Origin: Pirellulales bacterium
GTDB lineage: Bacteria > Planctomycetota > Planctomycetia > Pirellulales > PALSA-1355
DNA: 64,000 bases
Reading direction: 5' to 3'
NCBI GenBank assembly: GCA_022844125.1
Contig: JALHMI010000004.1
Location: forward strand, 162,777 to 226,776
Both the position numbers and the translations under genes were made by a program. How positions within the stretch are numbered: position 1 is the stretch's first letter; each line of letters begins with the position of its first letter. The notes below the pieces were generated by a model. The model ran no database searches and had not been told where the DNA came from. It was given only the letters and a program-made list of their open reading frames with translations. This document shows, in pieces, positions 18,811-28,487 of the stretch.

Positions 18811-20073
18811 TCAAGCTCTTCGGCCGCTCGCTCCGCTTCCCGCTCCGGCGAGCAGGCTGTCGTTCGTCTCGCGGTCGAAAATGTGTAGTTTCCGTGGATC
18901 CAAGCTGACAAAGACCGTTTGCTCGGCATGCCACTCGGCCATCGGCTCGCCTTTACTCAGTACGTCGATTTCCTCATCCGAGTGCGGGTCGTGTTCCTTG
19001 CCGGGAGAAGCTTTTGCGACTCTTGCTCGCAGCTTCACCACGCTCGCGTCACCGAGCATTTCGACCAGGTCGACCATCGCTCTCAGTCTTCCCGGTGCCG
19101 GCTCGGCATGCACCTGGACGTCTTCAGGCCGCACACCCAACGTCACCGGTAACTTGTCCGTCTTTGACAAAAACTCGGTTAGTTCAATTTCAGCGAGCGA
19201 CAGGGCTTCAGCGAGCGGTAGAGTCCAGTCACCGCGCCGAAACTGCCACTGCTGTCCGTTCAGCTCGATCACACCCTCCAGAAAGTTCATCGCCGGCGTG
19301 CCGACAAATCCCGCCACGAAGCGGTTGGCCGGCAGGCCGTAAACTTCCATCGGCGAACCGATCTGCTGTATCTTGCCTCTGTCCATCACCACGATGCGGT
19401 CGCCCAGCGTCAGGGCTTCGACCTGATCGTGGGTGACGTAAATCATCGTTGTCTGCAATCGGCGGTGGAGCTCTCGGAGCTCTCGCCGCATTTCCACCCG
19501 AAGCTTGGCGTCCAGGTTCGACAGCGGTTCGTCGAACAAGAACACGGCGGGGTTGCGGACGATCGCTCTGCCCAGAGCCACTCGCTGTCGCTCGCCGCCG
19601 GACAGTTGCCGGGGCAAACGCTGGAGCAGGTGTTCGATCCCCAGGAGCCGGGCCGCATCGTGCACCCGCTCGGCAATCGCAAACCGCCGCGCCGCCAACT
19701 CACGCTTGCTGGCCGCGGGCAAAGCCCACCGCCACCACTTCTGCCAACCACTCACGCCCTCGCGGAGTTCCAAGCCAAAGGCCATGTTCCGGTACACGTT
19801 CATGTGCGGATACAAGGCATAGTTCTGGAACACCATGGCGATGTCCCGACCTTTGGCCGGAACGTCGTTTACCAGGCGCTCGCCGATCGTGATCTTCCCC
19901 GCATCGGGCTCTTCCAGCCCCGCGATCAGCCGCAGGGTTGTGGTCTTGCCACAACCACTGGGTCCAACCAGCACGAGAAACTCGCGATCGATGACCTCTA
20001 AGTTCAAGTCCCGAACGGCCGCCGCACCCCCGGGATAAGTCCTCGACACGTTCTCGAGGCTGACGCCCGCCAT
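18811..20073 (-). CDS. MalK/UgpC-type ABC transporter ATP-binding protein
   Basis: A 420-residue ATPase subunit of a sugar-type importer. Walker A is [10 protein letters not shown] (residues 37-46), the signature [14 protein letters not shown], Walker B VFLFDEP and the H-loop VTHDQ are intact. A C-terminal regulatory TOBE/MalK domain follows ([15 protein letters not shown]). An insertion of about 25 residues ([16 protein letters not shown] region) sits after the Q-loop where MalK proteins are shorter. No permease or binding-protein gene is adjacent, so this may be a shared ATPase serving permeases encoded elsewhere. Confidence 0.9.
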   Translation of the reverse strand: MAGVSLENVSRTYPGGAAAVRDLNLEVIDREFLVLVGPSGCGKTTTLRLIAGLEEPDAGKITIGERLVNDVPAKGRDIAMVFQNYALYPHMNVYRNMAFGLELREGVSGWQKWWRWALPAASKRELAARRFAIAERVHDAARLLGIEHLLQRLPRQLSGGERQRVALGRAIVRNPAVFLFDEPLSNLDAKLRVEMRRELRELHRRLQTTMIYVTHDQVEALTLGDRIVVMDRGKIQQIGSPMEVYGLPANRFVAGFVGTPAMNFLEGVIELNGQQWQFRRGDWTLPLAEALSLAEIELTEFLSKTDKLPVTLGVRPEDVQVHAEPAPGRLRAMVDLVEMLGDASVVKLRARVAKASPGKEHDPHSDEEIDVLSKGEPMAEWHAEQTVFVSLDPRKLHIFDRETNDSLLAGAGSGASGRRA

Positions 20074-20464
20074 TGACCTGCTCTGTAGGAGTGCGATCAG
20101 GGAGCGAATCCGGTATTCAGCGACAGGCTATTTGGCCGCGTGTTGCGCAGCCGCAAACCGCCGTCAGGAAACAGTTTCCACGTTGTCCGCCCCGCCGGTT
20201 TTGGCCTTCGGAGCGGCTTCAATCTTCAAAAATCGTTCCTGCGAAACCACTTACGATGAGTTCGCAATCCGGTAAACATACCGCCTTGGCCGGAGAGTGT
20301 CAAGCAGCGGAAGTCGGCCAGGGGAGGGTGGATCGCTGTGCCCGTGCGGCCTTGGATGCGGTCGACCGGCAAGCGATGAAGTGGCAAGAAAAGCTGGCCC
20401 TGTTGCCGAGGGGACGAGGCAACCAGGCCTGCCAGCAGGAGACTTCGGGAAGAACTACTTGGGG
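20074..20464. other. Intergenic region upstream of the ABC ATPase gene
   Basis: A 391-base stretch between the ABC ATPase start and the stop of the histidine-rich gene, both on the - strand. It should hold the ABC ATPase promoter, but no confident -35/-10 pair was recognised. A + strand open frame crossing it continues antisense into the neighbouring gene and has no recognisable protein, so it is not called. Confidence 0.4.
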
Positions 20465-22219
20465 CTATTCATCTTTGCTCTCGGACGGTTTGTCGTCGTC
20501 CGAATTCTTGTCAGCCTTCTTGTTGTCAGCTTCCTGGGAGTTGCCGGCTTTTTGGCCGCGCTCACCTTTGCTGCGACGCTTTTCGCCCGGCTTGTCGCGA
20601 TCGCCGTCCTGCTTGGCACGGTCGTGCGCGCGTTCACCGTGGTGTCGCTTCTTGAAGCCAGCCGGGTGCATCCGCGGCGGACGACGCTCACCGTGTTCGC
20701 GGTTGATGCCCGGGCCGTCTTCGCGATGGCGCTCGATGTGACAGGCGAAGTGCGGAGGCCTCGGTCCGCCTAAGCCGTCGCTCATCCGGCGTTCAACTTG
20801 CCCGTGACCTTCGCCGTGACCGGGCCGCGGGCCACGGTGATGCGAGGCGACGTGCCCACGATGCCAGCCATGTTGGGGCCGCACGCTGAACTTCTGGCCC
20901 GCCCCGCCCCAGTTGCCATGAGCGAACCGAGCGTCGTGCTGCCGATGCTGTCCGTGCCCGCGGTGGGCAAAGTGATGCAGACCACGAGGTCCTCGGTGGC
21001 GGGGGCCAGCGTGCGAGAACGAGCGCGGGCCGTGCTGCGCGCCCATCGCCAGGGCCACGCGATTCCAGGCTTGCCGGCGAGCGTCGAAGCCCGGGCCAAA
21101 ATGGCGGCCGGGACCGAAGTGAGGCCGCGAGTGCGGCCCGTGTTGGGCGAAGTGCCGACCGTGAAACTGGCCGCCAAACTGCGGCCGCTGGCCGTGGTGA
21201 GCGAATCGGGCAGGTGGATGACGGTGGGGACCGCGCTGGGCAAGGCCATGCTCGGGCCCGCGGCGGTGATGGCCGTCACGGTGTTGAGCATGTTGCGCAT
21301 GTCGGTGATGCGCGTGCCGGGCCTGCGGACGGCGACCGTGATGCCGCGCGGCATGTTCGCCGCGCCCACGGTGTCTCGCATGTCTGGCAAGATTTTTCTT
21401 CGAATTGCTGGAGCGATTTGCCTTATTCTTGTCGCCGTCCTGCTGCTTCTGGCCTTCCGTCTTTTCTGCCTGACCATCGCCGGACTCATCTTCAGGGGAT
21501 TCGTCGGCAGTCAGAACCGTGGTCACTGGCTCGCGGCGGAAGCTGGCATCACCAGCGCCGCGCCGGCCGCGTCCTGGCCCTCGTCCGCCGGGTCCTTCGA
21601 GTTGCCCCTCGAACTTCTTGCCTGTGAGTTCGCCCCAATGGGTCTTCTGCTCGTCGGTCAGCAATCCCTGCAGCTTTTCCTCGGTTGCCTGGCGAACGGC
21701 CTGCATCTTGCGGAAGGCCTCGGCTCGATCGCCATCGGCGCCTTGCATCAGCGAGCGCATTTCTTCGCGGATGGCCGACTGGACCTCTTCGATTGATTTC
21801 TTTTGCTCGTCCGTAAGGGCGAGCTTCTCGGCCACCTCGGGGCTGGCGAGCGCGGCCGGGCCGGCGACCTGGAGCGAGATCTGTTTGAGTCGCGTGCGCT
21901 GCTCGTCGTTCAGAATCGTGTCGACGGCCTTCTGACCGGCTTCACGGCTTTCGCTGAACCTCTTCATTCGCTCTTCGCGGCTGGCGTCGCGGAGACCCGA
22001 GGCGCCTGCACGCTGTTTGGCGGTGAACTCTTCAACTTGCTTGACTTGTTCTTCGCTGAGTTTGAGATCCTCTTGCACGGATTGTTGGCCGAGCAGCATG
22101 GCGCCGCTGGGGCTGCCGCCAAGACCGCGAGGGCCGAGTCGCTCGCGCTGCTGAGCCAGCGCGGCGGATGTCATCGCGACGAGCGCGGCGAACAGGAATA
22201 GCTTGGGGACGCTCCGCAT
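20465..22219 (-). CDS. Secreted LTXXQ/Spy-like protein with histidine-rich tail
   Basis: A 584-residue exported protein. The signal peptide is residues 1-23 (VPKLFLFAALVAMTSAALAQ). Residues 30-200 are helical with LTXXQ/Spy-like repeats (KLSEEQVKQVEEF, ILNDEQRTRLKQI, ALTDEQKKSIEEV, LLTDEQKTHWGEL), typical of planctomycete proteins related to periplasmic chaperones of the CpxP/Spy type. Residues about 270-540 hold roughly 49 histidines mixed with Arg and Gly, then a charged Lys/Asp/Glu tail. ATG 22219 has AGGAGAGG 5 bases upstream; the longer frame start at 22243 lies inside that ribosome site. Metal binding is inferred from composition only. Confidence 0.72.
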   Translation of the reverse strand: MRSVPKLFLFAALVAMTSAALAQQRERLGPRGLGGSPSGAMLLGQQSVQEDLKLSEEQVKQVEEFTAKQRAGASGLRDASREERMKRFSESREAGQKAVDTILNDEQRTRLKQISLQVAGPAALASPEVAEKLALTDEQKKSIEEVQSAIREEMRSLMQGADGDRAEAFRKMQAVRQATEEKLQGLLTDEQKTHWGELTGKKFEGQLEGPGGRGPGRGRRGAGDASFRREPVTTVLTADESPEDESGDGQAEKTEGQKQQDGDKNKANRSSNSKKNLARHARHRGRGEHAARHHGRRPQARHAHHRHAQHAQHRDGHHRRGPEHGLAQRGPHRHPPARFAHHGQRPQFGGQFHGRHFAQHGPHSRPHFGPGRHFGPGFDARRQAWNRVALAMGAQHGPRSFSHAGPRHRGPRGLHHFAHRGHGQHRQHDARFAHGNWGGAGQKFSVRPQHGWHRGHVASHHRGPRPGHGEGHGQVERRMSDGLGGPRPPHFACHIERHREDGPGINREHGERRPPRMHPAGFKKRHHGERAHDRAKQDGDRDKPGEKRRSKGERGQKAGNSQEADNKKADKNSDDDKPSESKDE

Positions 22220-22446
22220 GTTTACCTCTCCTGGTTGGTTCAACGATCCGATCGCCGCAGAAGCCGCGGGCAGCGCACTGGTCCGGCGGGCCGTGTGCCT
22301 CTAAGAGATGAAACCGCTCTGGCGCGGGCGAGTTCCGCGCGCAGCGTGCAGAAACCGCCTGCGCGGTCCGGCGATTCCGGTCGAGAACAATGCCAGCACA
22401 CGGCAGCAGCGAAGCTAAGTCGAGACCTTAATCTCCGCTTAAGCTT

Positions 22447-23763
22447 CTAGCCGCTGAAGGCGGAGACCAGGATGGCGCTGGCCTGTCCCTGGGGCGTGAC
22501 GTTCACGTTCAGGAAGCTCGCGCCAGGGCTGTCTCCGTCGCGGCACACCGCCAGCTTGCACTTGGGATCGGGCGTGTCGTAATTGAGCACGGGGAACAGC
22601 CGCTGGTGCTCAAGCGAAAGCACGCTGGCGATCATTTCGATCAGGCCGCCGCCCGCGCCCAGGTTTCCGAAGTAGCTTTTGGCCGCCGCGATCGGAAGCT
22701 TCGCCGCGCCATCGCCGAACACGTCGTGGATCGCGCGGGATTCTTCCTCATCGCAACTGCGCGTGCTGAGGCCATGCGCGTGCAAGTGGCCGACGTCGGC
22801 CGGCTTGCGATCGGCATCGCGGAGTGAAGCGGCCATCACATTGCGAAGCGCGGTTTCGCGGTGCGCGATGCCGCTCAAGTCGGCCACTGAGCTGGAAGCC
22901 GTCCCGAGCACTTCGCCGTAAATCTTCGCGCCGCGGCGTTTGGCCGATTGTAGTTCCTCGAGCACGACCGCGCCCGCGCCTTCGCCCAGCACCATGCCCT
23001 CGCGATTGAGATCGAACGGGCGGCTGGCCTTGGTCGGCTCAACGCCGTCGGCGGCGACCTCTTCCTGCGTGAGCGAGTGGACCATCTTCATCGGATGGAT
23101 GCGGCTGCCGGTCGCGCCGGCGACCATGATGTCGGCGCTGCCGCGGAGGATCGTGCGAAAGGCTTCGCCCGCGGCCGCGTTGGCAGATGCTTCGCGCAAG
23201 GTGAGCGAATTGTTCGGGCCGCGCAGATCGTTGTAGATCGCTAGGTGGCTGGCCGGCATGTTCGGCAGGTACTTGAGCAGCCACAGCGGCGTGAGCTGCT
23301 GCATGCCTTCGCTGGCCCAGCGCGTGAAGTCGAAGTTTCCTTCTTCGTCGATGCACTTCATGATGCCGGCGGCGAAATCGTCCGGCAGCGTGAGCATGTA
23401 GTCGCTGCCAAACAGCACGCCGATCCGTTCGGGATCGACACCATCGGCGGCATCAAGCTTGGCGTCAGTCACGGCGCGCTGCGCTGCGGCGACGCCCATT
23501 TGCGTTTCGCGACACATCACCTTGAGTCCCTTGCGGATGGCCTTTTTCCGTTCCGCGTCGAGCGGGCCGAAGTCGTCGATCGAGCCGGTGAATTCGCGAG
23601 CCTCGGCGGCGAACTTCGTCGGCAGATACTGCGTGTTGATGGCCGACAGCGGCGCGACGCCGCTCTTGCCGCTGGTCAGCCCCTCCCAGAGCGAGTCGAG
23701 CGTCATGCCCAGAGGGCTGATAACGCCCATGCCGGTAATCACTACCCGCCTTGTCGTATTCAT
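22447..23763 (-). CDS. Beta-ketoacyl-ACP synthase-like protein lacking the catalytic Cys
   Basis: A 438-residue thiolase-fold protein clearly related to FabF (VVITGMGVISPLG at 7-19; SRPFDLNREGMVLGEGAGAVVLEE). Aligned to the FabF at 25620-26870, the nucleophilic Cys is Glu191 (LREASANAAAGEAF), the first His is kept (His330 in HAHGLST), Lys362 is kept and the second His is Asn367 (KSYFGN). It therefore cannot be a normal condensing enzyme. It recalls chain-length factors (KS-beta), in which Cys is replaced by Gln. ATG 23763 fits the conserved N-terminus; GTG 23769 is 10 bases from AGGAG and is also possible. Confidence 0.85.
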   Translation of the reverse strand: MNTTRRVVITGMGVISPLGMTLDSLWEGLTSGKSGVAPLSAINTQYLPTKFAAEAREFTGSIDDFGPLDAERKKAIRKGLKVMCRETQMGVAAAQRAVTDAKLDAADGVDPERIGVLFGSDYMLTLPDDFAAGIMKCIDEEGNFDFTRWASEGMQQLTPLWLLKYLPNMPASHLAIYNDLRGPNNSLTLREASANAAAGEAFRTILRGSADIMVAGATGSRIHPMKMVHSLTQEEVAADGVEPTKASRPFDLNREGMVLGEGAGAVVLEELQSAKRRGAKIYGEVLGTASSSVADLSGIAHRETALRNVMAASLRDADRKPADVGHLHAHGLSTRSCDEEESRAIHDVFGDGAAKLPIAAAKSYFGNLGAGGGLIEMIASVLSLEHQRLFPVLNYDTPDPKCKLAVCRDGDSPGASFLNVNVTPQGQASAILVSAFSG

Positions 23764-24008
23764 GTACACGGTTGACGCACTCCTGAAAAGGTTCCGGCCG
23801 TTGCAGAGATTCGCGCGAACGAACTCGCCGAAGGTAGTTTGCCAACGGCTGGTCTCTGTTGGTTCCGGCGGCCTGGGAGGGGACACGGCGAGCCGGACGA
23901 CGTCGTTCGTAACTCTCTTGGCGACTCGATGAGGACCCTAAGTTTATCGTGATCGGTAATGATTGGCGAGCGAGGCTACACGGTCGCGCAAGGCTCACGC
24001 GGCGAACG

Positions 24009-24028
24009 GCACCCTGCTGTCAGGGTGC
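24009..24028 (-). terminator. Hairpin downstream of the secretin-like gene
   Basis: A perfect 8-bp inverted repeat (GCACCCTG / CAGGGTGC) with a 4-base loop lies just beyond the stop of the - strand gene ending at 24031. There is no U-tract, so it is only a candidate terminator. Confidence 0.4.
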
Positions 24029-24030
24029 TC

Positions 24031-25413
24031 TCAGTATCGGTTCTGGTACAAGCTGGCTTCGCGCTGGGCCGGCAATGCCGAAGGCTGAACGCCAACCTTG
24101 CCACGCGACTCGACGAAGATCAGCATCTCGGCCCGCGGCGGACCCGACAGCAGCGGCACGCTGAGCGTGCCCGAGGCGTCCGGAATCGGCGCGGGACCGA
24201 CTCCCAAGCTGATCAACAGGACCTGGTCGGTCGGCCAGCGGAAACGCTCGTGCAGCCGGATGCTGATGCCCTGGCTGACTTCGACTTTCTGACGCTGCCG
24301 GGGCGCGGCCGTGGTCGGCACGTCGATCATGACTGGCACCATCTTTTCGACCTGGTCGACGTCGCAGCGAATTACCGCATCGACCACCGTGCCGTCGATC
24401 GAGAGCAGGGGGTTGAACTCCAGCTTGAAGCCCTCGTCAAACTGGCCCATCACTGGTTCATAGCCAGGCCAACTGCCGTCGGCCTTCAGGATGACGTCGC
24501 GAACATAGTTGCGGGTCTGATTGGCCGAGACTTGTTTTGACTGGCCGTTGTTGACCATCAGGTGCGGCGTGCCGTGCTCGCGAAAGTCGCTGCGGCGGCG
24601 CAGATCGGCCACCATCAGGGCAAAGTCTTCTTTGGCCATCAGCCAGGCCGACGTGCCCTGACTCTGCGTGGCCACGGGGTGCAGCACCGTGTGATGCTTC
24701 GAGCGCCAGTCGGGACTGCCGAGCGTGACCACCCGCATGCCGAACACGTGCGACTCGGCTTCGGAGTTGACGAAGCGATCGACGATATCCTGCACGACGG
24801 CCTGCATTGGCGGCGTGTGATAGACGATCACCCGTCGGCTGTCGACGCTGAGAATTCCCAGCGGAGTGCCGTGCCAGGCTTCGTAACCGGTCTCGCGCAG
24901 AATCCAATCGAGAATAGCCTGCTCGGGCTTTACGGTTGAGCTGACGCGGGCGGTGTAGGGAGTGATGTCGTACTCGCGCCATTCCTGGCCGGCGTCGTTG
25001 GGGAGCGTGCCGGGGCCGGCGCTGACGCGCGCGATCGGCTCGCGAGCGCGAACGGGCATGGCGGGTGTTTGCGGGGCGGCGCCCTGCGGAATGGGGCCTT
25101 GGGGAATGGTGCCTTGAGTGAAGGTTGCCGGCTGACCGGCCGGAAGCTGCGCGGTGGGGAGCGGTTGGATCGGCGGCTGTGAAACGGGCGCGAGCGTGCC
25201 GCTGGTGCGGACCACGCCGCCGGGCGAGCGCCACTTCATGCCGTCGGCGTCAGTCGAGAGTTGCTGCGCGCCGCCGACTTGCGCGCCGGTGGGCGCTGCA
25301 GCGGGTTGGGCCGGAAGCGGGCGCGGCGGAACTTGCGCGCGGGCGATGAGCGCCGTTAGCGCGCACAGGGCAAGAAACGTAATCGAACGCAGAATGAAAC
25401 TTCTGGCACGCAT
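24031..25413 (-). CDS. Exported secretin-like protein of unknown function
   Basis: A 460-residue protein with a signal peptide (residues 1-27, ILRSITFLALCALTALIARAQ) followed by a Pro/Gln/Ala-rich linker to about residue 130. The middle part (YDITPYTARV, then VVQDIVDRFVNSEAESHVFGMRVVTL) resembles N-domains of secretins and TonB-like gates. The stretch GFKLEFNPLLSIDGTVVDAVIRCDVDQVEK looks like the secretin beta-domain motif. A full secretin gate is not evident. Start ATG 25413 begins the signal peptide. It sits between a KAS-like gene and fabF but has no evident link with lipid synthesis. Confidence 0.55.
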   Translation of the reverse strand: MRARSFILRSITFLALCALTALIARAQVPPRPLPAQPAAAPTGAQVGGAQQLSTDADGMKWRSPGGVVRTSGTLAPVSQPPIQPLPTAQLPAGQPATFTQGTIPQGPIPQGAAPQTPAMPVRAREPIARVSAGPGTLPNDAGQEWREYDITPYTARVSSTVKPEQAILDWILRETGYEAWHGTPLGILSVDSRRVIVYHTPPMQAVVQDIVDRFVNSEAESHVFGMRVVTLGSPDWRSKHHTVLHPVATQSQGTSAWLMAKEDFALMVADLRRRSDFREHGTPHLMVNNGQSKQVSANQTRNYVRDVILKADGSWPGYEPVMGQFDEGFKLEFNPLLSIDGTVVDAVIRCDVDQVEKMVPVMIDVPTTAAPRQRQKVEVSQGISIRLHERFRWPTDQVLLISLGVGPAPIPDASGTLSVPLLSGPPRAEMLIFVESRGKVGVQPSALPAQREASLYQNRY

Positions 25414-25619
25414 CGCGTGTGGCCTCCCTGGCCTCAACTGCCGAGCCGACGCTCAGAACGAATCGGTGAGCACCGTCGCCTTCGTTCCTAATAGGGGCGG
25501 GAAGTATAGGAAGCATCGCGGAGAGCGGCAATAGCGGTGGAGGGGAGTGCAGAAGCGGATGGCAGCCCGATTGGGATTACCGCTGGCGGCTTAGCTAGCA
25601 GACCGCCGCGAGAGCCGTT

Positions 25620-26870
25620 CTATGCCTTGCCGTTGCGCACGCGGCCGATCAGGACCGAGGCGTTGTGGCCGCCGAAGCCGAAGCTGTTGCTCAGTGCCGC
25701 GTTGATCGCCCGCTGGCGGGCGGTATTCGGCGTGTAGTCCAGATCGCAAGCCGGATCGGGATTTTCCAGATTGATGGTCGGCGGAATCGTGTTGTCGCGG
25801 AGCGTGAGCACGCTGAGTACCAATTCGATGCCGCCGCTGGCGCCCAGCGAGTGGCCAAGCTGGCTCTTGTTGCTCGAGATGCTCAGCTCGCGGGCGTGCT
25901 CACCAAAGACGCTCTTGATGGCGGCCGTTTCGGCCTGATCGCCCAGCGGCGTGCTGGTGCCGTGAGCATTGATGTAGGTGACGTAGGTCGGGTCGACCTG
26001 GGCGTCTTGCAGGGCCCGCTTCATGGCTCGCGAAGCGCCCAGTCCGCTTTCGTCGGGCTGCGTGATGTGGCCGGCGTCGGCGCTGGCGCCATAGCCGAGC
26101 ACCTCGGCATAGATCCTCGCGCCGCGCTGCCTGGCATGTTCGAGCTCTTCGAAAACGAGCATGCCGGCGCCTTCGGACAGCACGAAGCCGTCTCGCTCGC
26201 GGTCGAATGGTCGGCTGGCGCGGGTCGGCTCTTCGTTCCGCTCGCTGAGGGCCCGCATGTTGGCAAACCCGCTGATGCCCATCGGCGTGATCGCGGCTTC
26301 GCTGCCGCCGGTGACCATGATGTCGGCTTCGTCGTACTGGATCGCCTTGAAGGCATCGCCGATGGCGTTGGTGGCGCTGGCGCAGGCCGTGGCCACGGCA
26401 TAGTTCGGTCCGCGGAGGCCGAACTCGATCGAGATCTGACCGCTGGCGGCGTTGAGCATCAGCTTGGGAATCGTGAAGGCCGAAACCTTGTCGGGACCCT
26501 TGTGCAGGAGCCGCTCGACCTGGGCTTCGATTTCATGCAGTCCGCCGATGCCGGAGCCAAGAATCACCCCGGCGCGAAAGGGATCGATCGTGCTGAAGTC
26601 GATGCCGCTATCGCGCACAGCGTCGATGCCGGCCACCATGGCGAATTGCGTGAAGCGGTCGATTCGCTTGGCATCTTTGGCCGACATATAGTCGCCGGTG
26701 GTCCAATCGTAGATATCGCCTGCGAAGTGGACCTTGTGGCCGGTGGTGTCGAATTGCTTGATCCGATGGACCCCGCTCTCGCCGGCCAACATCCGCTTCC
26801 AGAGATCTTCGACCTGGCAACTGAGCGAGGTGACCACACCCAGTCCGGTGACAACGACGCGCCGTTTCAT
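25620..26870 (-). CDS. fabF: 3-oxoacyl-ACP synthase II
   Basis: A 416-residue condensing enzyme elongating acyl-ACP with malonyl-ACP. The catalytic set is intact: Cys163 (VATACASATNAIGDAF), His303 (NAHGTSTPLGD), Lys335 and His340 (NKSQLGHSLGASGG). Length and Gly-rich C-terminus (NSFGFGGHNAS) are typical of FabF. It lies 102 bases after acpP, the common acpP-fabF order, and ends the fatty-acid cluster. Confidence 0.96.
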   Translation of the reverse strand: MKRRVVVTGLGVVTSLSCQVEDLWKRMLAGESGVHRIKQFDTTGHKVHFAGDIYDWTTGDYMSAKDAKRIDRFTQFAMVAGIDAVRDSGIDFSTIDPFRAGVILGSGIGGLHEIEAQVERLLHKGPDKVSAFTIPKLMLNAASGQISIEFGLRGPNYAVATACASATNAIGDAFKAIQYDEADIMVTGGSEAAITPMGISGFANMRALSERNEEPTRASRPFDRERDGFVLSEGAGMLVFEELEHARQRGARIYAEVLGYGASADAGHITQPDESGLGASRAMKRALQDAQVDPTYVTYINAHGTSTPLGDQAETAAIKSVFGEHARELSISSNKSQLGHSLGASGGIELVLSVLTLRDNTIPPTINLENPDPACDLDYTPNTARQRAINAALSNSFGFGGHNASVLIGRVRNGKA

Positions 26871-26972
26871 GAATCCCTACTTACGGCCCAGAGGACTTAC
26901 CGACCTCCCCCTATACCCCAGAGTTGAAGCGCCCCCGAGTTGCAGGTGGTCCGGCACTTCAGTTGTCTGGCG

Positions 26973-27209
26973 CTAAGACTGGGAAGCCTCGATAAATGAG
27001 ATCGCCTGACCGACGGTCTGAATTTTTTCAGCCGCGTCGTCGGGGATCGTGATATCGAACTCTTCTTCGAGTTCCATCACTAGTTCGACCGTGTCCAGCG
27101 AATCGGCGCCCAGGTCGTTAACGAACGAGGTTTCGGGGGTGATTTTTTCTTTATCCACGCCCAATTGCTCGGCCACAATGTCGATCACACGTTCTTGAAC
27201 TGACGCCAC
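26973..27209 (-). CDS. acpP: Acyl carrier protein
   Basis: A 78-residue acidic carrier of growing acyl chains. The 4'-phosphopantetheine attachment site is Ser37 in [15 protein letters not shown] 27209 ([12 protein letters not shown]) is chosen because GGAGG lies 9 bases upstream and the product has the standard ACP length. A second GTG two codons upstream is only 3 bases from the ribosome site. It lies between fabG and fabF on the - strand, with an unusually long 374-base gap from fabG. Confidence 0.95.
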   Translation of the reverse strand: MASVQERVIDIVAEQLGVDKEKITPETSFVNDLGADSLDTVELVMELEEEFDITIPDDAAEKIQTVGQAISFIEASQS

Positions 27210-27583
27210 CTTCACGATCCTCCAACTGAATTCATATGTATATCTATAGGGGTGTGGCAAGCCTGCTAGCAGGTCCCCGACACGCCCGGGCCAAACACCA
27301 CAAAAAGGCCCCGGCTAAGATGGGCCGCGCGCCCTTAAGGCGAAGACTCGCGGCGGCTTAGGCGGAACTTGCTGACACAAAAATAGAGGATTTCCATAAG
27401 ACAGGTCAAGATAGAAAGTTTCCGGCAGAGTGTCTATCCCACCGTGCCCCGGTCATCCCTGGCTGGGCACTACAGACAGTTGCCGCTCGTCGGCAACCGG
27501 TCACGGGTCTTTTCGCGCCAAATCGCAACTGCTTGGGCATCTCTTCGCTCGAAACGCCACAGACTGCCAGAGTTGACAATCGA
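27210..27583. promoter_or_regulatory. Long leader between fabG and acpP
   Basis: A 374-base gap inside the fatty-acid cluster without a supportable gene. Reading leftward toward acpP it contains a 12-bp palindrome CCTGCTAGCAGG (27262-27273), then TTGCCA and an A/T-rich segment (TATAGATATACATATGAA) directly before the acpP ribosome site. This suggests that acpP-fabF has its own promoter. Exact -35/-10 boxes are not certain. Confidence 0.4.
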
Positions 27584-28360
27584 TCAGGCCACCAGCCCCC
27601 CGTCGACCGTGAGCGTCTGGCCGGTAATGTAACTGGCCGAAGCGCTGGCCAGAAACAGGACCGCTCCGGCGATGTCATCCACGTGGCCTAATCGCTTCGC
27701 CGGAACCCGCTTCTTGACCTCGTCCAGGACGACCGGTCCGAGGGCCTCGGTCATCTCGGTTTCGATGAAGCCGGGCGCCACGGCGTTGACCGTGACCTTG
27801 CGGCTGGCAAGTTCCTTGGCCACGACCCGGGTCATGCCGATGACGCCGGCCTTCGAGGCGGCATAGTTCGCCTGCCCGGGGTTGCCCATGATACCCGAGA
27901 CACTCGAGATATTGATGATCCGGCCGTAGCGGCCCTGCATCATCGGCCGCGTCACGGCTCGGGTGAACAGGAACGTACCGCGGAGGTTCGTCTGGATCAC
28001 GCTGTCCCAATCGTCGTCGGACATCCGCGGGATGAGCGTGTCGCGGGTGATGCCGGCGTTGTTCACGAGGATATGGATTTTGCCCCACTTCTCGGCCACT
28101 TCGTCGACGACCTTCTGCACGCTCTCGCCGCTGGTGACGTCGCATGAATAGGCCGCGGCCGTGCCACCGGCGGCTTCAATGGCCGCGACCGTTTCGGCCA
28201 GCTTTCCGGCGTTGCGGGCCACGCAGGCGACCTTTGCGCCGCTGCGGGCCAGCATGACGGCAATCGCACGGCCAATGCCTTGCGAAGCGCCCGTGACGAT
28301 GGCGACTTGATCTCTGAGATCGACTTGGATGCCGTGTTTGGGAGCTTCCGTCTCGGCCAT
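27584..28360 (-). CDS. fabG: 3-oxoacyl-ACP reductase
   Basis: A 258-residue NADPH-dependent short-chain dehydrogenase reducing 3-oxoacyl-ACP. The cofactor motif is TGASQGIG (23-30), NNAG near residue 101, and the catalytic Ser152/153, Tyr166 and Lys170 (NYAASK) are in place. The C-terminal VAPGFIETEMTEAL and DVDGGLVA-like ending (TVDGGLVA) are FabG hallmarks. GGAG lies 6 bases before ATG 28360. It lies between fabD and acpP, confirming a fatty-acid role over a general SDR. Confidence 0.95.
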   Translation of the reverse strand: MAETEAPKHGIQVDLRDQVAIVTGASQGIGRAIAVMLARSGAKVACVARNAGKLAETVAAIEAAGGTAAAYSCDVTSGESVQKVVDEVAEKWGKIHILVNNAGITRDTLIPRMSDDDWDSVIQTNLRGTFLFTRAVTRPMMQGRYGRIINISSVSGIMGNPGQANYAASKAGVIGMTRVVAKELASRKVTVNAVAPGFIETEMTEALGPVVLDEVKKRVPAKRLGHVDDIAGAVLFLASASASYITGQTLTVDGGLVA

Positions 28361-28487
28361 AGTTCACTCCGTGATGTTCGTTCTGCGGCGGAATATGCGT
28401 TGGATTACGACAGGCGTGAATGCCGGAAATCCTAGCCCGACGTGGACGCCGGGGGAATAACAGTTGGGCGCCCTGGCAGCGAGCCGA

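Noticed and set aside
20700..21500. Frameshift in the histidine-rich gene creating an artificial tail
   Set aside because: The frame is continuous from signal peptide to a typical charged C-terminus, with no stop; the competing frames have no conserved features.
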